64,000 bases of DNA from Hemerocallis citrina (lineage: Eukaryota > Streptophyta > Magnoliopsida > Asparagales > Asphodelaceae). Made by a program: the position numbers and the translations under genes. Every line of letters begins with the position of its first letter. The stretch's first letter is position 1. The notes beneath the pieces are model-generated. The model ran no database searches, was not told the DNA's origin, and was given only the letters and a program-made list of their open reading frames with translations. Positions 34,286-44,400 of this stretch are shown piece after piece. The stretch is from the NCBI GenBank assembly GCA_017893485.1, contig JACEHZ010000201.1:372001-436000 (forward strand), in the 5' to 3' direction.

Positions 34286-35012
34286 GGATATGCAGTTGTG
34301 GCAGAGGAGGAGGGAGACTCAGGTGGGGAGACGGAAGGAATGGGATTCCTGGAGTGCGGTCCACTTGGAGGAGATCTGTAGGCTGGGGTCGGCAATGGTG
34401 AGGAGGAGGAGGGAGCTGAAGGACCAGTCGTCAGCCCCTCCTGCCTCGATCCGTGTGACGCCACGTAGTCCGACGCTAACCCGAGTCAAACTCGACAGCC
34501 CCTTCATCATTCGGTTCTTCTTTTTCGTTCATCTTCTGTTTATTTTATTTTATTTTATTTAGTGATGAGTAATGGAGGATAAATATATATTTGGACTTGA
34601 ATAATTAGATTGACGCTGCTGTTTTGCAATGATTTTTGATTATGTATGCTTTAATTGAATAAAGGTTAAATTTTTATATTTGGTAGATCGATTTTGTGGA
34701 TAAACTTTCATGCTTGGATGATGATTATATTTTAAAATAGTGAGGAGAGTATGAATTTTTAAAAGTTTATAATCATGATTCTCTGAGTTCATTTGTATGT
34801 TTGGAGGTAGAAGATGACGCAGGTGTGCACGTGGATTGGAGGGGGGGTGCCGGAGAATGGGACGTCGAGGCGGTCAAGGACGGCGGAAAATGCGGGAGAT
34901 AAGGAGGGAGTAGAGTGTGGCGCCAGAGAGGGTATGGATTTGAGAGGGGGGTGGGGGTTGAGATGTGGTAGACCATGGCCTGATGTTGCCCGTGAGGATG
35001 TATACGAATAGC
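34286..35012. other. Two GC-rich unassigned segments
   Basis: Segments 34286-34510 and 34800-35012 are much richer in G and C than their surroundings and open on both strands. The first reads on plus as basic helices (ADMQLWQRRRETQVGRRKE and WSAVHLEEICRLGSAMVRR). I recognise no family. Base composition and short open frames suggest fragments of genes carried here by a transposon, but the reading strand cannot be fixed. AT-rich spacer lies between and after them. Confidence 0.3.
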
Positions 35013-35489
35013 GAGTTGTGCACATATTTTTTAGGATAAATTTTACTAAACTATATCATTGAAGTGGTAATTTCTTCTAATTCTTTCACACTTTTATAGA
35101 AGTCTACATAATTTTATGAGTTTTTCAAAATTATTTTAGTCTATACAATTTCCACTTGATTATATTAGTTATCTATTTCTCCCTTATAATGTAGGACTTT
35201 TTAACACATATTCTTTTTATCATGTTCACCACTAGGTGCAAAATTTTTAGAATCTGTAATCAAATTTACAAGTATGTCATTTCCTAAAAAATAATTAAAC
35301 AAATTATCTAAACTTGGGTTCCTTCTAACTGCCCGCAACTCCTCAAGTCTTGGTCCCACTCCACCTCCAATCCTCTCAGTCTTGTCCCAAGAATTTCATC
35401 ACTCCCCCTGCCAATCCTTTAAATGTTTTTCGCTGATCCGCATTCCCACCTTAAATTTACTCACTAATCCCCATTACCAAAATATTTTC

Positions 35490-35590
35490 AAACCCCACAT
35501 GGGCCACTCCGTCCAGGGCGGATACCGATTGCATCTTCAGGGCGATCTTGGAGGATTGTGCCAAAATAGAACAAGTTCTTGATCTCAAAG
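35490..35590 (+). pseudogene. Possible captured exon (plus strand)
   Basis: The plus strand reads TPSRADTDCIFRAILEDC and AKIEQVLDLK, then a splice donor-like AAAG/GTGAGT at 35591. A competing minus-strand ORF covers the same bases. The donor and the regular amphipathic composition favour plus. I recognise no family. If real it is an isolated exon fragment. Confidence 0.3.
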
Positions 35591-35840
35591 GTGAGTTCTG
35601 AATCTTCTAATTCTATTTTTGTTGGAATTGAGTATACATTCAAAACACTTCTCTTTTGATAATATTGTCTTATGATCCAACGGTTAAAGTTTTGAGTAGA
35701 AGAAGTAGAGAAGAGAAAACCAAATTCTTGATCTCTTCTAAAATATTTATCCAAATTGTTGAGTAATTTTTACTCAGTGTGGTGCAAGTTGGTACGTGCT
35801 GCTATTGGAGCAGTAGGCAGCACTGTAGACAGAAGCTCGT

Positions 35841-36273
35841 TGTATCCCGGCAGAAGTGTTTGGTGATCAACGATTCATCTCCAGAATTGGCCAAATAGCT
35901 TTTTAAAGAAGGTGAAACCCATGTCTCGAGCAACTTTTCATTTTCTTCATATTGAAGATCAACTCCAGAGCCATTCTCAGAAGGTTCATTTGGTACACTC
36001 AGGTACTTACGTCACATATGAACCTAAACAAAAAGAACCTTTTATTTATTTTTAAATAGTTTAATTTATCATCGATGATTTTTGGATCTCAACTGCATGG
36101 TTCAAAGGACTCTGGACGAAATGGCAAAAGCAGCAGCCCCCCAGCAAAATTTCAACCTTCAAATAAAATAATTACTTCAAGAGACAAACAATAAACAATA
36201 TATATAGATAAACCTTCAGTGTGCACTTGGCGATCAGGTCTTCGTATCGACGATCCGAAACGTTCCCATTGAT
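35841..36273 (-). pseudogene. Two spliceable exon fragments of an unidentified gene
   Basis: Exon a (36273-36214, minus) follows GTGTAG and reads INGNVSDRRYEDLIAKCTLK, ending at AAG/GTTTAT. Exon b begins after CGTAAG at 36005 and reads YLSVPNEPSENGSGVDL, then ENEKLLETWVSPSLKSYL, then ANSGDESLITKHF before decaying near 35840. Both junctions are phase 0, so the frame joins across a 208-bp intron. No family is recognised. With no upstream or downstream exons in sight, a captured or truncated gene fragment is more likely than a live gene. Confidence 0.45.
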
Positions 36274-36738
36274 CTACACGTTTAAATTTGTCTAATTATA
36301 TAAAATCAGTTCATTTGAAATTCATTTGCCCATATCATGTAATTATAAAAAAATAACTAAATTTCTCCTATTTGCACCGTATCCTACAATATATTTTTTT
36401 GGCATTTTCTCCTACTATTTAAGTTTTTTTTTCCGCACCTTACGTGAAAATAACTGACGTTATTTTAGGTGTGCAATGATTGAAATACTCTATATTGGTT
36501 TAGATTAAAAGTAAATATGTAAAAAATAATTACTTTTAAGAAAAAAACCTTTCATATTCTATTATCTGATCTCTTCTTCTCTCAGATTTTCCCCAGATTT
36601 CAAACACAATGTTTCTACAGCGATCTGGGAAGGATGTGGCTTCTGATACGTGGTAGGAAGCTTGCAAGAAGAAACGGTTTTTGAAAGGATTGCACAGAAG
36701 AGGTTTTAATTTGAATCTTTACTTTCCATTTAATTAAA

Positions 36739-36913
36739 CTAGTAGTTTACGCGTACGATGCACGTTTTAATTAATATAGTTTTTTAAAATAAAAAATTAG
36801 ACGTTGTCTTGATTTGAAACCTCCTTTATAATAGTTATGCACGTGTGTTACATGGATTGGTACAAAACATTTACAAATGACACTAAGGACTTCTCCCATT
36901 ATAATATTAGAGA
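36739..36913 (-). mobile_element. Very short Helitron-like element (about 175 bp)
   Basis: On minus it starts, after an A, with TCTCTAATATTATAATGGGA and ends with ACGTGCATCGTACGCG, a short hairpin, then TAAACTACTAG followed by T. A 5' TCTCTA, a 3' hairpin and CTAG with A/T flanks are plant Helitron signatures. There is no coding sequence. It differs from the 11314/63193 family. Confidence 0.55.
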
Positions 36914-37020
36914 TTAGAGATCAGGTATTATTTCATAATTTTGAGATATGGTAAGATTTTGTTGTTAATTTCATGTGATTCTGTGATTTTTTTTATTTTT
37001 TTATTTTTTTTATTTATTTT

Positions 37021-37077
37021 TGGGTGGTGTGTGTGGGTGGGTGGGGAGGGGGAGGGAGGGGGGTGGTGGTGGTGGTA
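37021..37077 (+). repeat. G-rich/GT low-complexity tract
   Basis: The tract contains several runs of three to six G separated by T or A (GGGTGGGTGGGGAGGGGGAG and onward), preceded by a T-rich stretch. It could form a G-quadruplex on the plus strand. No gene context is seen. Confidence 0.7.
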
Positions 37078-37347
37078 AAGTTTGGGTCTATAATTTCATC
37101 TTAAAAAATGTCCAAAATATTTCCAATTCCACCATACCTCTGATACGATCCAGTTTGATTACTATGTTAGCTTGTTAGGGTTAGACCGTTACAGTGTATC
37201 TTTCTAATTTGAAGTTTTTGGATATTGTTTTAATGTTTAGATTCTTCTTGGTAAATTTACAATCTTTTGGTTGTTTTTGTGTAAGTGGAGCCGATTTAAC
37301 ATATAGCAATGTTATTAAAAATTGGTGATTTAACATCTAGTAATGTT

Positions 37348-38559
37348 TTTTTTTTTGAGAAAAGGTGACCGCGTCACCGCTTCATTAATAAAATATTAAC
37401 GAAACAAGTATTACAAAAAAATAACCTCTATCTGTTCCAAGAACAGAACCACAGAGAACAATAACACAGTTAAGCGTACAACATTAACTAGTCCCTCTCC
37501 TAGCTAAACTAATGGACGCTACCACCTGTACTCTGTTCTCCCCCTTATCAGATGTGACGCATGCAGATTTCTATTGAGCAATCAGATACCGACTCATCGA
37601 GCACCAACCATAGTGACGACTTGCCCATGCACCTTCAGACGACGTCTAACTTGAACACCACTCCAGCAACGACTTCTCTACCCCATTCGGTGACACCTAA
37701 TCAGAACAACATACCGGAAACGACTTGCCCAGTCACAACTCTGATAACGACTTGCCACTCCGCCTATTCAGTGACGACTTGCCACTTCGCTAGTCTGAAA
37801 TGCTCAGCTCCTTCACCACCATGGTGGCCGATGTTCCGTTCGCGTCGTCGCTGATGGCTAGCCCGAACACCGTCTATGTGACGACTTGACCACCAGCAGA
37901 CCTGCAACGACTGACATCACTCTCACCACAGCGACAACCTCACTCAACCTCCTAAACTAGCGACGACTCGCACATCAACCATATCGGCGCCAGCTTGCAC
38001 ATCTATCACAACTGTCACAGCTCGTACATCATCCACCATATCGACGACTCGAACATCAACCCAACGATGTTGACAAAATCGGACACCGCAACGGTGAGAA
38101 TTAGTAACATCACCATCGATCATTCAATGAAGGACAAAATAAAGCAACTCAACCTGACCTCTAACTCTCGATCAAGAGCCCAGATGAAAGCCCCCGCACA
38201 CGCTCATCACCTTCCAAATGTAATTTGAGTTTCAAAACTCTAAATTGAAATTCAAACTCCATCAAAAAAACTCTCCACCCAGAAACACCCTCCATCTATC
38301 CCCACGCGACCTCCAGGACAACAAACCCAACCACCGTCTCTTGCTGGCAAACTAACTCCAGCATAACGGGGAACAAACTCCACCCGCTGACTTTGGCGTT
38401 TACATCAACACAAACTCGGACTACTACGCCGACTACACCAACTCTGGAGACCGAAATCATGGCTGCAGAACACCGTAATCGGCCCCGAAAGCGTGGACAT
38501 GGTGGTGATGGCGAAGGAACCGTAAGGCAAAGAACACAACCAACCCAGACAGCTCCTCC
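37348..38559 (-). mobile_element. Poly-A retroposon (LINE-like or processed sequence), minus strand
   Basis: On minus the insert ends in a poly-A tail (poly-T at about 37346-37356 on plus) preceded by TTTTATTAATGAAGCGGTGA. The flanks repeat AGTAATGTT at 37339-37347 and 38560-38568. A poly-A tail and a variable TSD indicate target-primed insertion. No reverse transcriptase is present; the longest open frame (38296-38616) has no recognised motif. The middle repeats GGCAAGTCGT-like words on minus at least eight times. Confidence 0.6.
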
Positions 38560-38714
38560 AGTAATGTTATTAAATTTGTTCGTTGATTGAAAATGCTTGA
38601 AATTTAAAGCCCACATGTGCTAATAAAATAATTTGAGAGTCTCAAATAACTATGTTCTGATGCTCAATAATTGATCAATACTTATATGCAGTTAATTGTT
38701 TGATATGTTTCAGT

Positions 38715-39460
38715 TGGAAATGAGTGAAGTTAGATATTATTGGAGCTAAATCATGATGGTGTGTTTGTTGGAAGCATGCATAAGAAGTATGTGGGTGGAT
38801 AAGTTAGCTTATGAATGATGAAGAAGTAGATAAGTTATCCCTAATTGACATAAGAGATGCAATGTAAATTTGTAGTTATGGTGGCACATACAAGGTATAC
38901 ATGAGATCGTTAAAAAAGCAATCTCATCAGATCAATTGATCTAGAATCTGATAGCTCCTCACAAAGAGGTTGGCCAAACAGAGCTTTATATATAAAATAT
39001 GATTGATATGACAGTAAGGAGTGGTCCACCATTATTGACTGAGGAAATATTGAGAGGAGAAGGAAGAGGAAAAGAGATTATTAACATTGAGGCCGATATG
39101 AAAATTACATATGAGAATGTTCAGCAGACATTTAATATTACAGAAGCTGTTAATGAAGAGTCTATTATAATGTCTAAAAGTGGTGAAGCCATCACTAACA
39201 TAGACTCACAAGGCCATCTTGATCTCCAGGTGAAAGAACTGCTCCAACTACTGGTTCTGCAACTTCATCATAGGTTGATAGTGTTAAGGTGAAGGCAATG
39301 ATCATGAAAAGAAAGAAGCTGGAAGTAATGAGAATGGTGCAGGCTGTGAGAGAAAGTACTGAGGAGGTGACTACGATAATAGAAAATGCCGAAGATGTCA
39401 CAAATGAAGCGAAAGTTAATGTTGACACTCCAACAATAGGGTAGAGAAGGAATGGGACAG
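38715..39460 (+). pseudogene. MULE (MuDR-like) N-terminal remnant
   Basis: In two adjoining frames the sequence reads HDGVFVGSMHKKYVGG, then VDKLSLIDIRDAM and YGGTYKVYMRS. This order (HxGxF, YVGG, DKLSLIDI-x-D, YG) matches the N-terminal domain found in many plant MULE transposase proteins. An acidic region with TEEILRGEGRGKE and later ESTEEVTTIIENAEDVTNEA follows. Several stops break it. No catalytic core, SWIM domain or TIR was found, so this is a truncated relic. Confidence 0.45.
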
Positions 39461-40009
39461 AGAAGGAAGGAATGAGACAGGGAAGGATCCTGTGGTGTTT
39501 GATGATTAGCTATCATCCTTAGTGAAGATGGATATGAAGAAGAAGTTGAGGATACAAGATTTGGAGATTCTGTAGCGGGTTGGTCTTGGTCTGTGCTGCC
39601 TTTTGAACTGGGACGGTTCGGGCTGGTCCCGAAGATGGGGAATCGCAGCCAGGATCGGCCCCATAGTCCGGTTCCGAGCTGACACGGGCCGTGCCATTTT
39701 TTTAATATTAGATGTTTAAATGTTTTCTCCCTTTCTCTTAACATAAAAATTAGATTTAAAATATATAATATTGTAGGATATTCCGATGTAGATAAATCAT
39801 ATTTAAAAAATTTATATTACTTTTCTCAAGTCTTGAAGTCTGGAATGATTTACAAGGGTCAAAATATTAATGAAAAATATGTAATATATACAAACTATAA
39901 TCTTACATGATACAGTTTGAGATAGCCTAGGGTTATATTGAAATGGCAATGGACTACTGTCGTGCACCTCACCTTAGCCTGAACCTAGGATCTTATCGTC
40001 CTAAATTCC
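39461..40009. other. Spacer left of Tat-2, with hAT-like subterminal sequence
   Basis: At 39570-39700 the sequence is rich in GGTTCGGGCTGG and GGCCCCATAGTCCGG-type words, like the stretch at 56490-56720 on the far side of Tat-2. These could be the two subterminal regions of the hAT whose transposase lies at 53890-56040. No TIR or 8-bp TSD could be matched. Tat-2's TSD ATTCC occupies 40005-40009. Confidence 0.4.
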
Positions 40010-40574
40010 TGATATGGCTAAAAATGGGGTTAAATCGGAACCGTCCAAATCATGCACGAATCTCAAAGCTCGGGGGTAAGATGGTAATTTTGCCTACAAA
40101 CGGGTCTGAAAGGGAAACTGGGTTCTTTTTCCAAAAAGCCCAATAACCCACGAACGGATCCACCTTAACTGGGTGCGGGTCCCAATCCGTAAGAAACCCA
40201 GTCCAGCTGGATAGAATTAGGGTTTCTGATTGTATTTAATCAACGGCTCTGATTCGCTCTATCCTTTCACTGGGAATTAGGGATTCTATTCCTAAACTGG
40301 TCCCAAAGGCAGCTATAAATACCCCCCATCCACCACCATTAAGAGGTAATCAATCTTTTTCCAGTAAAAGCTCATTCATAATCTTTTCTGATTACTGACG
40401 TGAGCGTCGGAGGGTGCGTCGCCGGGATCAACCCCGGTGTTTCGCACTTTTTGCAAGTGAACGGCGGGAGTCAACGGTCAAACTCCGGCGGAAAGGTTTC
40501 AGGTTGGCTATTCGGTATCCCTAAGAATCCACAAATTTTATCTGTTTACCCCCACACCAGATATAGTGGTAACA
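40010..40574 (+). repeat. 5' LTR of Tat-2
   Basis: The repeat runs TGATATGGCT to AGTGGTAACA. The TATA box CTATAAATA is at about 40313, followed by CCCCCCATCCACC and AGAGGTAATCAATCTTTTT, shared with Tat-1. I count about 28 substitutions against the 3' LTR over 565 bp (about 95% identity). Confidence 0.95.
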
Positions 40575-40645
40575 GATTGGCACCGTCTGTGGGAACCCAC
40601 GAATAGCAATCCTTCCTCTTCCCTTGGTTAAGATCACCTGCAGCC
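40575..40645 (+). promoter_or_regulatory. Primer-binding region and leader of Tat-2
   Basis: TTGGCACCGTCTGTGGGAAC begins two bases after the LTR; a 71-bp leader then reaches the gag ATG at 40646. Confidence 0.75.
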
Positions 40646-42480
40646 ATGCCTCCCCGAAAACTGAGATCCATAGGGTCCAACCGTGGACCCACTCCTCCTC
40701 AACCACAACAGGAGATCCCCCTTCAAACCGTCCGGTCGCAGGGGCAACTCCCACCACAACCTGATCAGCCCCCGCAGCAGGACCAACCTCCTCTTCAGAA
40801 CCTTCAATCCCAAAGGGCTCCGCTCGGGCCCTAGAATGCCGGCGCAGGGGCCTCTCGTCCCAACACTCAGAAGCAACCTCCTCATCGAGACCGCATCTCC
40901 ATACACAACCCTTCTACCGATTCAATGGCATCTCACAACCCCCGGCCTTCCGAAGACCTCCGCAATACCATCCTCAACCGACAGAAAGAAGAGGACATTC
41001 GCCACCGTTTGGATGAAAGGCGGGCCCGTGAGGGAGCCTCCCGCCCGAAACGTCCAGATGAGCGATCTCCTCGTCGCCGCGACCACAGGAGGTCCCCTCT
41101 TCGCAGGAGGCGGAGAGAGTCTCCTGAGTACCATCGAAGAAGACATCGTTCTCCTGCTGGTCGGCAGCCCCCGAGGGGCGATAACGGACCTATCACCCGA
41201 GCCGAATTCCAAGAGTTCCAGGCTACAATCCTGCAGGCCCTCAACCTCCAGCCGAACAACAACAATGCTCAGAGTGTCCCCACTCCTCCTTCGGTCCAAA
41301 GTCCTCGCCATCGGTCCGTAACCCCTCCTCAAGCTCCGAGTCACTGCCATCATAGTCCTCGTCATTCCCCCAGCTACCATCACCGAACTCCGTGCTCCCC
41401 TTCTTACGAAGACAAGTCCAGAGGCTCGTTTGGCTACCGTCGAAGGGACGATGCGGTCTACCGCTGTCTCCACGAGATGGAGAGGCGCCTCGGCCAACTG
41501 GATAAAGAAGAGGAGCTAAGAGGAAGGACCCTCCGTCCAAGCCGACCTCCCTTCTCTCGAACAATTATGGAGGCACCCGTTCCAATAGGCTTCAAGCCCC
41601 CGCAGTTTGAGACTTACTCTGGGGAGTCAAACCCCGTGGACCACATCGAGAGCTTCAAGACCCTCATGTTGATCCACCAAGCTTTCGATGCTCTACTATG
41701 CAAAACCTTCCCAGCTACTCTCAAGGGTCCGGCCCGAGAATGGTACTCTCGTCTTGCCCCATCCTCCATATTCTCTTTTGAACAATTTGAGATCCTCTTC
41801 GTCACCCACTTCGTGAGTAGCCGCCGTACCGAGAAGACTAGTATTTCGCTACTCTACCTCAGTCAGAAGAAGGGTGAAAAGCTGAGAGAATATGTGAAGC
41901 GGTTTACCGCGGAAGCTAGGTCCATTGCCTTCCTCGACCAATCGGTCGCCGCTGCAGCCTTCTAGTTGAACGTCCTCAATTCAAGCCTTCGATCCTCCCT
42001 AGCCAAGAAGCCCCCGCAAAACTTCTCCGACCTTCTTCTCAGAAGCGAGAAGTATATCCGGGCCGAGAAAGCTGAACATCGCCGCTCTTTTAAGGGGTCT
42101 TCCTCCGGGACCAAGAGAAAGGCAGCTGAAGAAGAGGGAGCTAAGAAGCTCTAGAAAGACAACGGGGGCCAGCGCCGCCCGCCTCCCAGATTTGAGAAGT
42201 TTACCCCTCTTAATGCCAACATCTCTACCATTCTCATAGAATTCGAGAAGGAAGGAGTTATGCCTCTTGCCCCGAAGATGAACACCCCCGGCAAGAAGAG
42301 GGACAGGGAAAAGTGGTGCTGATATCACCGGGACCACGGCCACGACACCAACGATTGTCAGGCCCTGAAGAATGAAATTGAAGCCCTCATCCAGAGGGGG
42401 CAGCTGTCTAAATTTGTGAGGAAGGACCGAATTGATCTCCCTCCTCCCCCAAGGGGGCTAATAAGCGTCCCGAAAGACGC
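40646..42480 (+). pseudogene. gag: Tat-2 gag, interrupted by stops
   Basis: The ATG at 40646 (MPPRKLRSIGSNRG) opens a Pro/Gln-rich N-terminus; a basic Arg-rich part follows (DERSPRRRDHRRSPLRRRRR), then the gag domain (GFKPPQFETYSGESNPVDHI, EWYSRLAPSSIFSFEQF, LREYVKRFTAEARS) and a zinc knuckle YHRDHGHDTNDC with CX2HX4HX4C spacing. One frame is kept from 40646 to about 42440, broken only by stops at 40832 (TAG), 41963 (TAG), 42152 (TAG) and 42320 (TGA, inside the zinc knuckle, probably from CGA). The frame then shifts by one before the protease. Confidence 0.9.
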
Positions 42481-42483
42481 AAT

Positions 42484-42865
42484 GAGACTCCCGAGTTTGA
42501 AGAGGAGCGCATCTTACATCTCATTCATGGAGGTCCCATGGGGGGAACCTCCAACTCTTTCTGGAAGGCTTTCATACGAGAAGTCAATTCGGTTTATGGC
42601 ATACCCCCTTCCAAAGGCCTCGGAGTCCCGGTCACTTTCTCAGATAAAGACCTGGAAGGAGTCCGAACCTTCCATTGTGACGCACCAGTCATCAACCTCC
42701 ATATGGCAAATTTTAAAGTGGAGAGGATTCTGGTGGACAATGGTAGCTCCATTAACATCCTCTTCTTGGTAGCTTTCTGAGGGCTCAAGTTATCGCGGGA
42801 CAGGCTCAAGCCCGCCGGCTACACGCTCCATGGGTTCACGGGAGTGCCAGTGACTATCGAAGGGG
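42484..42865 (+). pseudogene. pol: Tat-2 protease, truncated at the C-terminus
   Basis: The segment reads ETPEFEEERILHLIHGGPMG, HCDAPVINLHMANFKVERIL, then the active site VDNGSSINILF, a TGA at 42778, and GLKLSRDRLKPAGYTLHGFT, ending VTIEG. The YNVILGRP motif present in Tat-1 is missing because of a deletion whose join lies near 42865. The retropepsin is therefore incomplete. Confidence 0.88.
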
Positions 42866-43560
42866 TATCAACTTCACGGACCTGAACAAAGCATGCCTTA
42901 AAGATCCATTCCCTCTCCCAAGCATCGACACCTTGATCGACGTTACTTCGGGCCATGAGCTGCTCAGCTTTATGGACGCCTTCTCCGGGTATAACCAAAT
43001 CCGAATGTTCCCCCCGGATACCCCGAAGACCTCCTTCGTCACCGATCAAGGGCTCTATTGCTACAGGGTAATGCCCTTCGGGCTGAAGAATGCCGGTGCC
43101 ACCTACCAGCTCCTAGTCAATAAAGTCTTCCAGAATCAGATCGGCCGAAACTTGGAAGTGTATGTTGATGATATGCTCGTTAAGAGCATCCATGGGGCCG
43201 ACCATGTTGCCGATCTCCAAGAAGCATTTGATGTGTTGAGGAAGCATGATATGAGGCTCAATCCGAACAAGTGTGCGTTCGGAGTCTCGTCAGGAAAGTT
43301 CCTAGGTTTCATGGTCAGCGAAAGAGGAATCGAAGCCAACCCCGAGAAGATCAAAGTCATACTAGACATGGCCCCTCCCAAAAGTGTGAGAGAGTTTCAG
43401 AAGCTCACTGGTCGCCTTGCAGCCATAGGGCGCTTCCTGTCTAAGTCAGGGGAGAAGTGTCTTCCTTTTTTTAAAGCCCTCAGGGGGGCTAAGGGCTTCG
43501 AGTGGGGTCAGCAGCAGTAAAAATCGTTCGATCAGCTAAAGGCCTATCTAGTCAATCCCC
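42866..43560 (+). pseudogene. pol: Tat-2 reverse transcriptase lacking its N-terminus
   Basis: It starts abruptly at INFTDLNKACLKDPFPLPSI, continues with LLSFMDAFSGYNQIRM, DQGLYCYRVMPFGLKNAGAT, the YVDDMLVKS active site, KCAFGVSSGKFLGFMVSERG and LTGRLAAIGRFLSKSGEKCL. The fingers region present in Tat-1 (9761-10255) is absent. A TAA at 43518 interrupts QQQ-KSFDQL, consistent with a Gln codon CAA. The palm motifs are intact but the enzyme could not fold normally without its N-terminus. Confidence 0.9.
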
Positions 43561-43960
43561 CTCTTCTCAGCAAGCCTATCCCCGGGGAAACACTCTACCT
43601 CTACTTAGCTGCCTCTGAGCAAACCCTCAGTGCTGTCCTAGGGAGGGAAGAAGACAAGGCCCAGAAGCCCATCTATTATGTGAGCAAGGTACTTCGGGAT
43701 GCCGAGCTCCGGTACCCAAGATTGGAGAAGATGGCGTACGCCTTGGTTATGGCAGCTAGGAAGCTCCGCCCTTATTTTCAGTCCCACTCGGTGGTCGTTC
43801 TTACCGACCAGCCGCGTAAGCAAGTTCTACACAAATCCGAGACATCCGGCCGTCTGATGAAGTGGTCGATCGAGCTGAGTCAGCATGACATATCATACCA
43901 GCCTCGGACCGCAATCAAGGCTCAAGCCTTAGCTGAATTTATCATGGACCACCATACCAG
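43561..43960 (+). pseudogene. pol: Tat-2 Ty3-type RNase H
   Basis: Motifs TLYLYLAASEQTLSAVLGRE, KPIYYVSKVLRDAELRYPRL, EKMAYALVMAARKLRPYFQS, VVLTDQP and WSIELSQHDISYQPRTAIKA are those of the gypsy RNase H that follows RT. This stretch is largely open. Confidence 0.87.
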
Positions 43961-44400
43961 AGGTCAGTCATGCAGCAAACGGGCCTCCCATCTGGACAGT
44001 GTATGTAGACGGGTCTTCTTGCACCGAAGGGAGCGGAGCCGGGGTCATTCTGGCAGGCCCAGATGACTTCGTTCTCCAATGCTCCCTCCGCATCAATTTT
44101 AAGGTCTCTAACAACGAAGCGGAGTATGAAGTCCTTATAGCCGGCCTCGGCATGGCTCGCAAAGCAGGGGCACAGCTTCTCCGGATATTCAGTAACTCGC
44201 AGCTGGTTGTGAACCAAGTCTTAGGGGAGTACAAGGCATGAGACGACCGAATGGCTAAGTACCTAGCCAAGGTCCAAAGTCTCATGGCTTCATTCGAAGA
44301 GGCCCAAATCCAGCAGATCCCCAGAGAAGAAAATTCTCAAGCAGATGCTCTCTCCAAATTGGCATCCTCCTCCCTTCAAGGTCTCGAGCAGACCGTCCTG
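43961..44400 (+). pseudogene. pol: Tat-2 archaeal-type second RNase H (aRNH)
   Basis: A frame change near 43975 leads to VYVDGSSCTEGSGAGVILAG, NFKVSNNEAEYEVLIAGLGM, IFSNSQLVVNQVLGEYKA and QADALSKLASSSLQGL. This is the aRNH typical of Tat elements. The third catalytic position, Asp in Tat-1 (NDSQLVV), is Asn here (SNSQLVV), a GAC to AAC change that should abolish activity. A TGA at 44239-44241 follows EYKA, where Arg (CGA) fits. Confidence 0.87.

Noticed and set aside
40400..40606. ORF starting MSVGGCVAGINPGV, repeated at 53700
   Set aside because: It lies in the LTR R/U5 region and recurs only because the LTR is duplicated.
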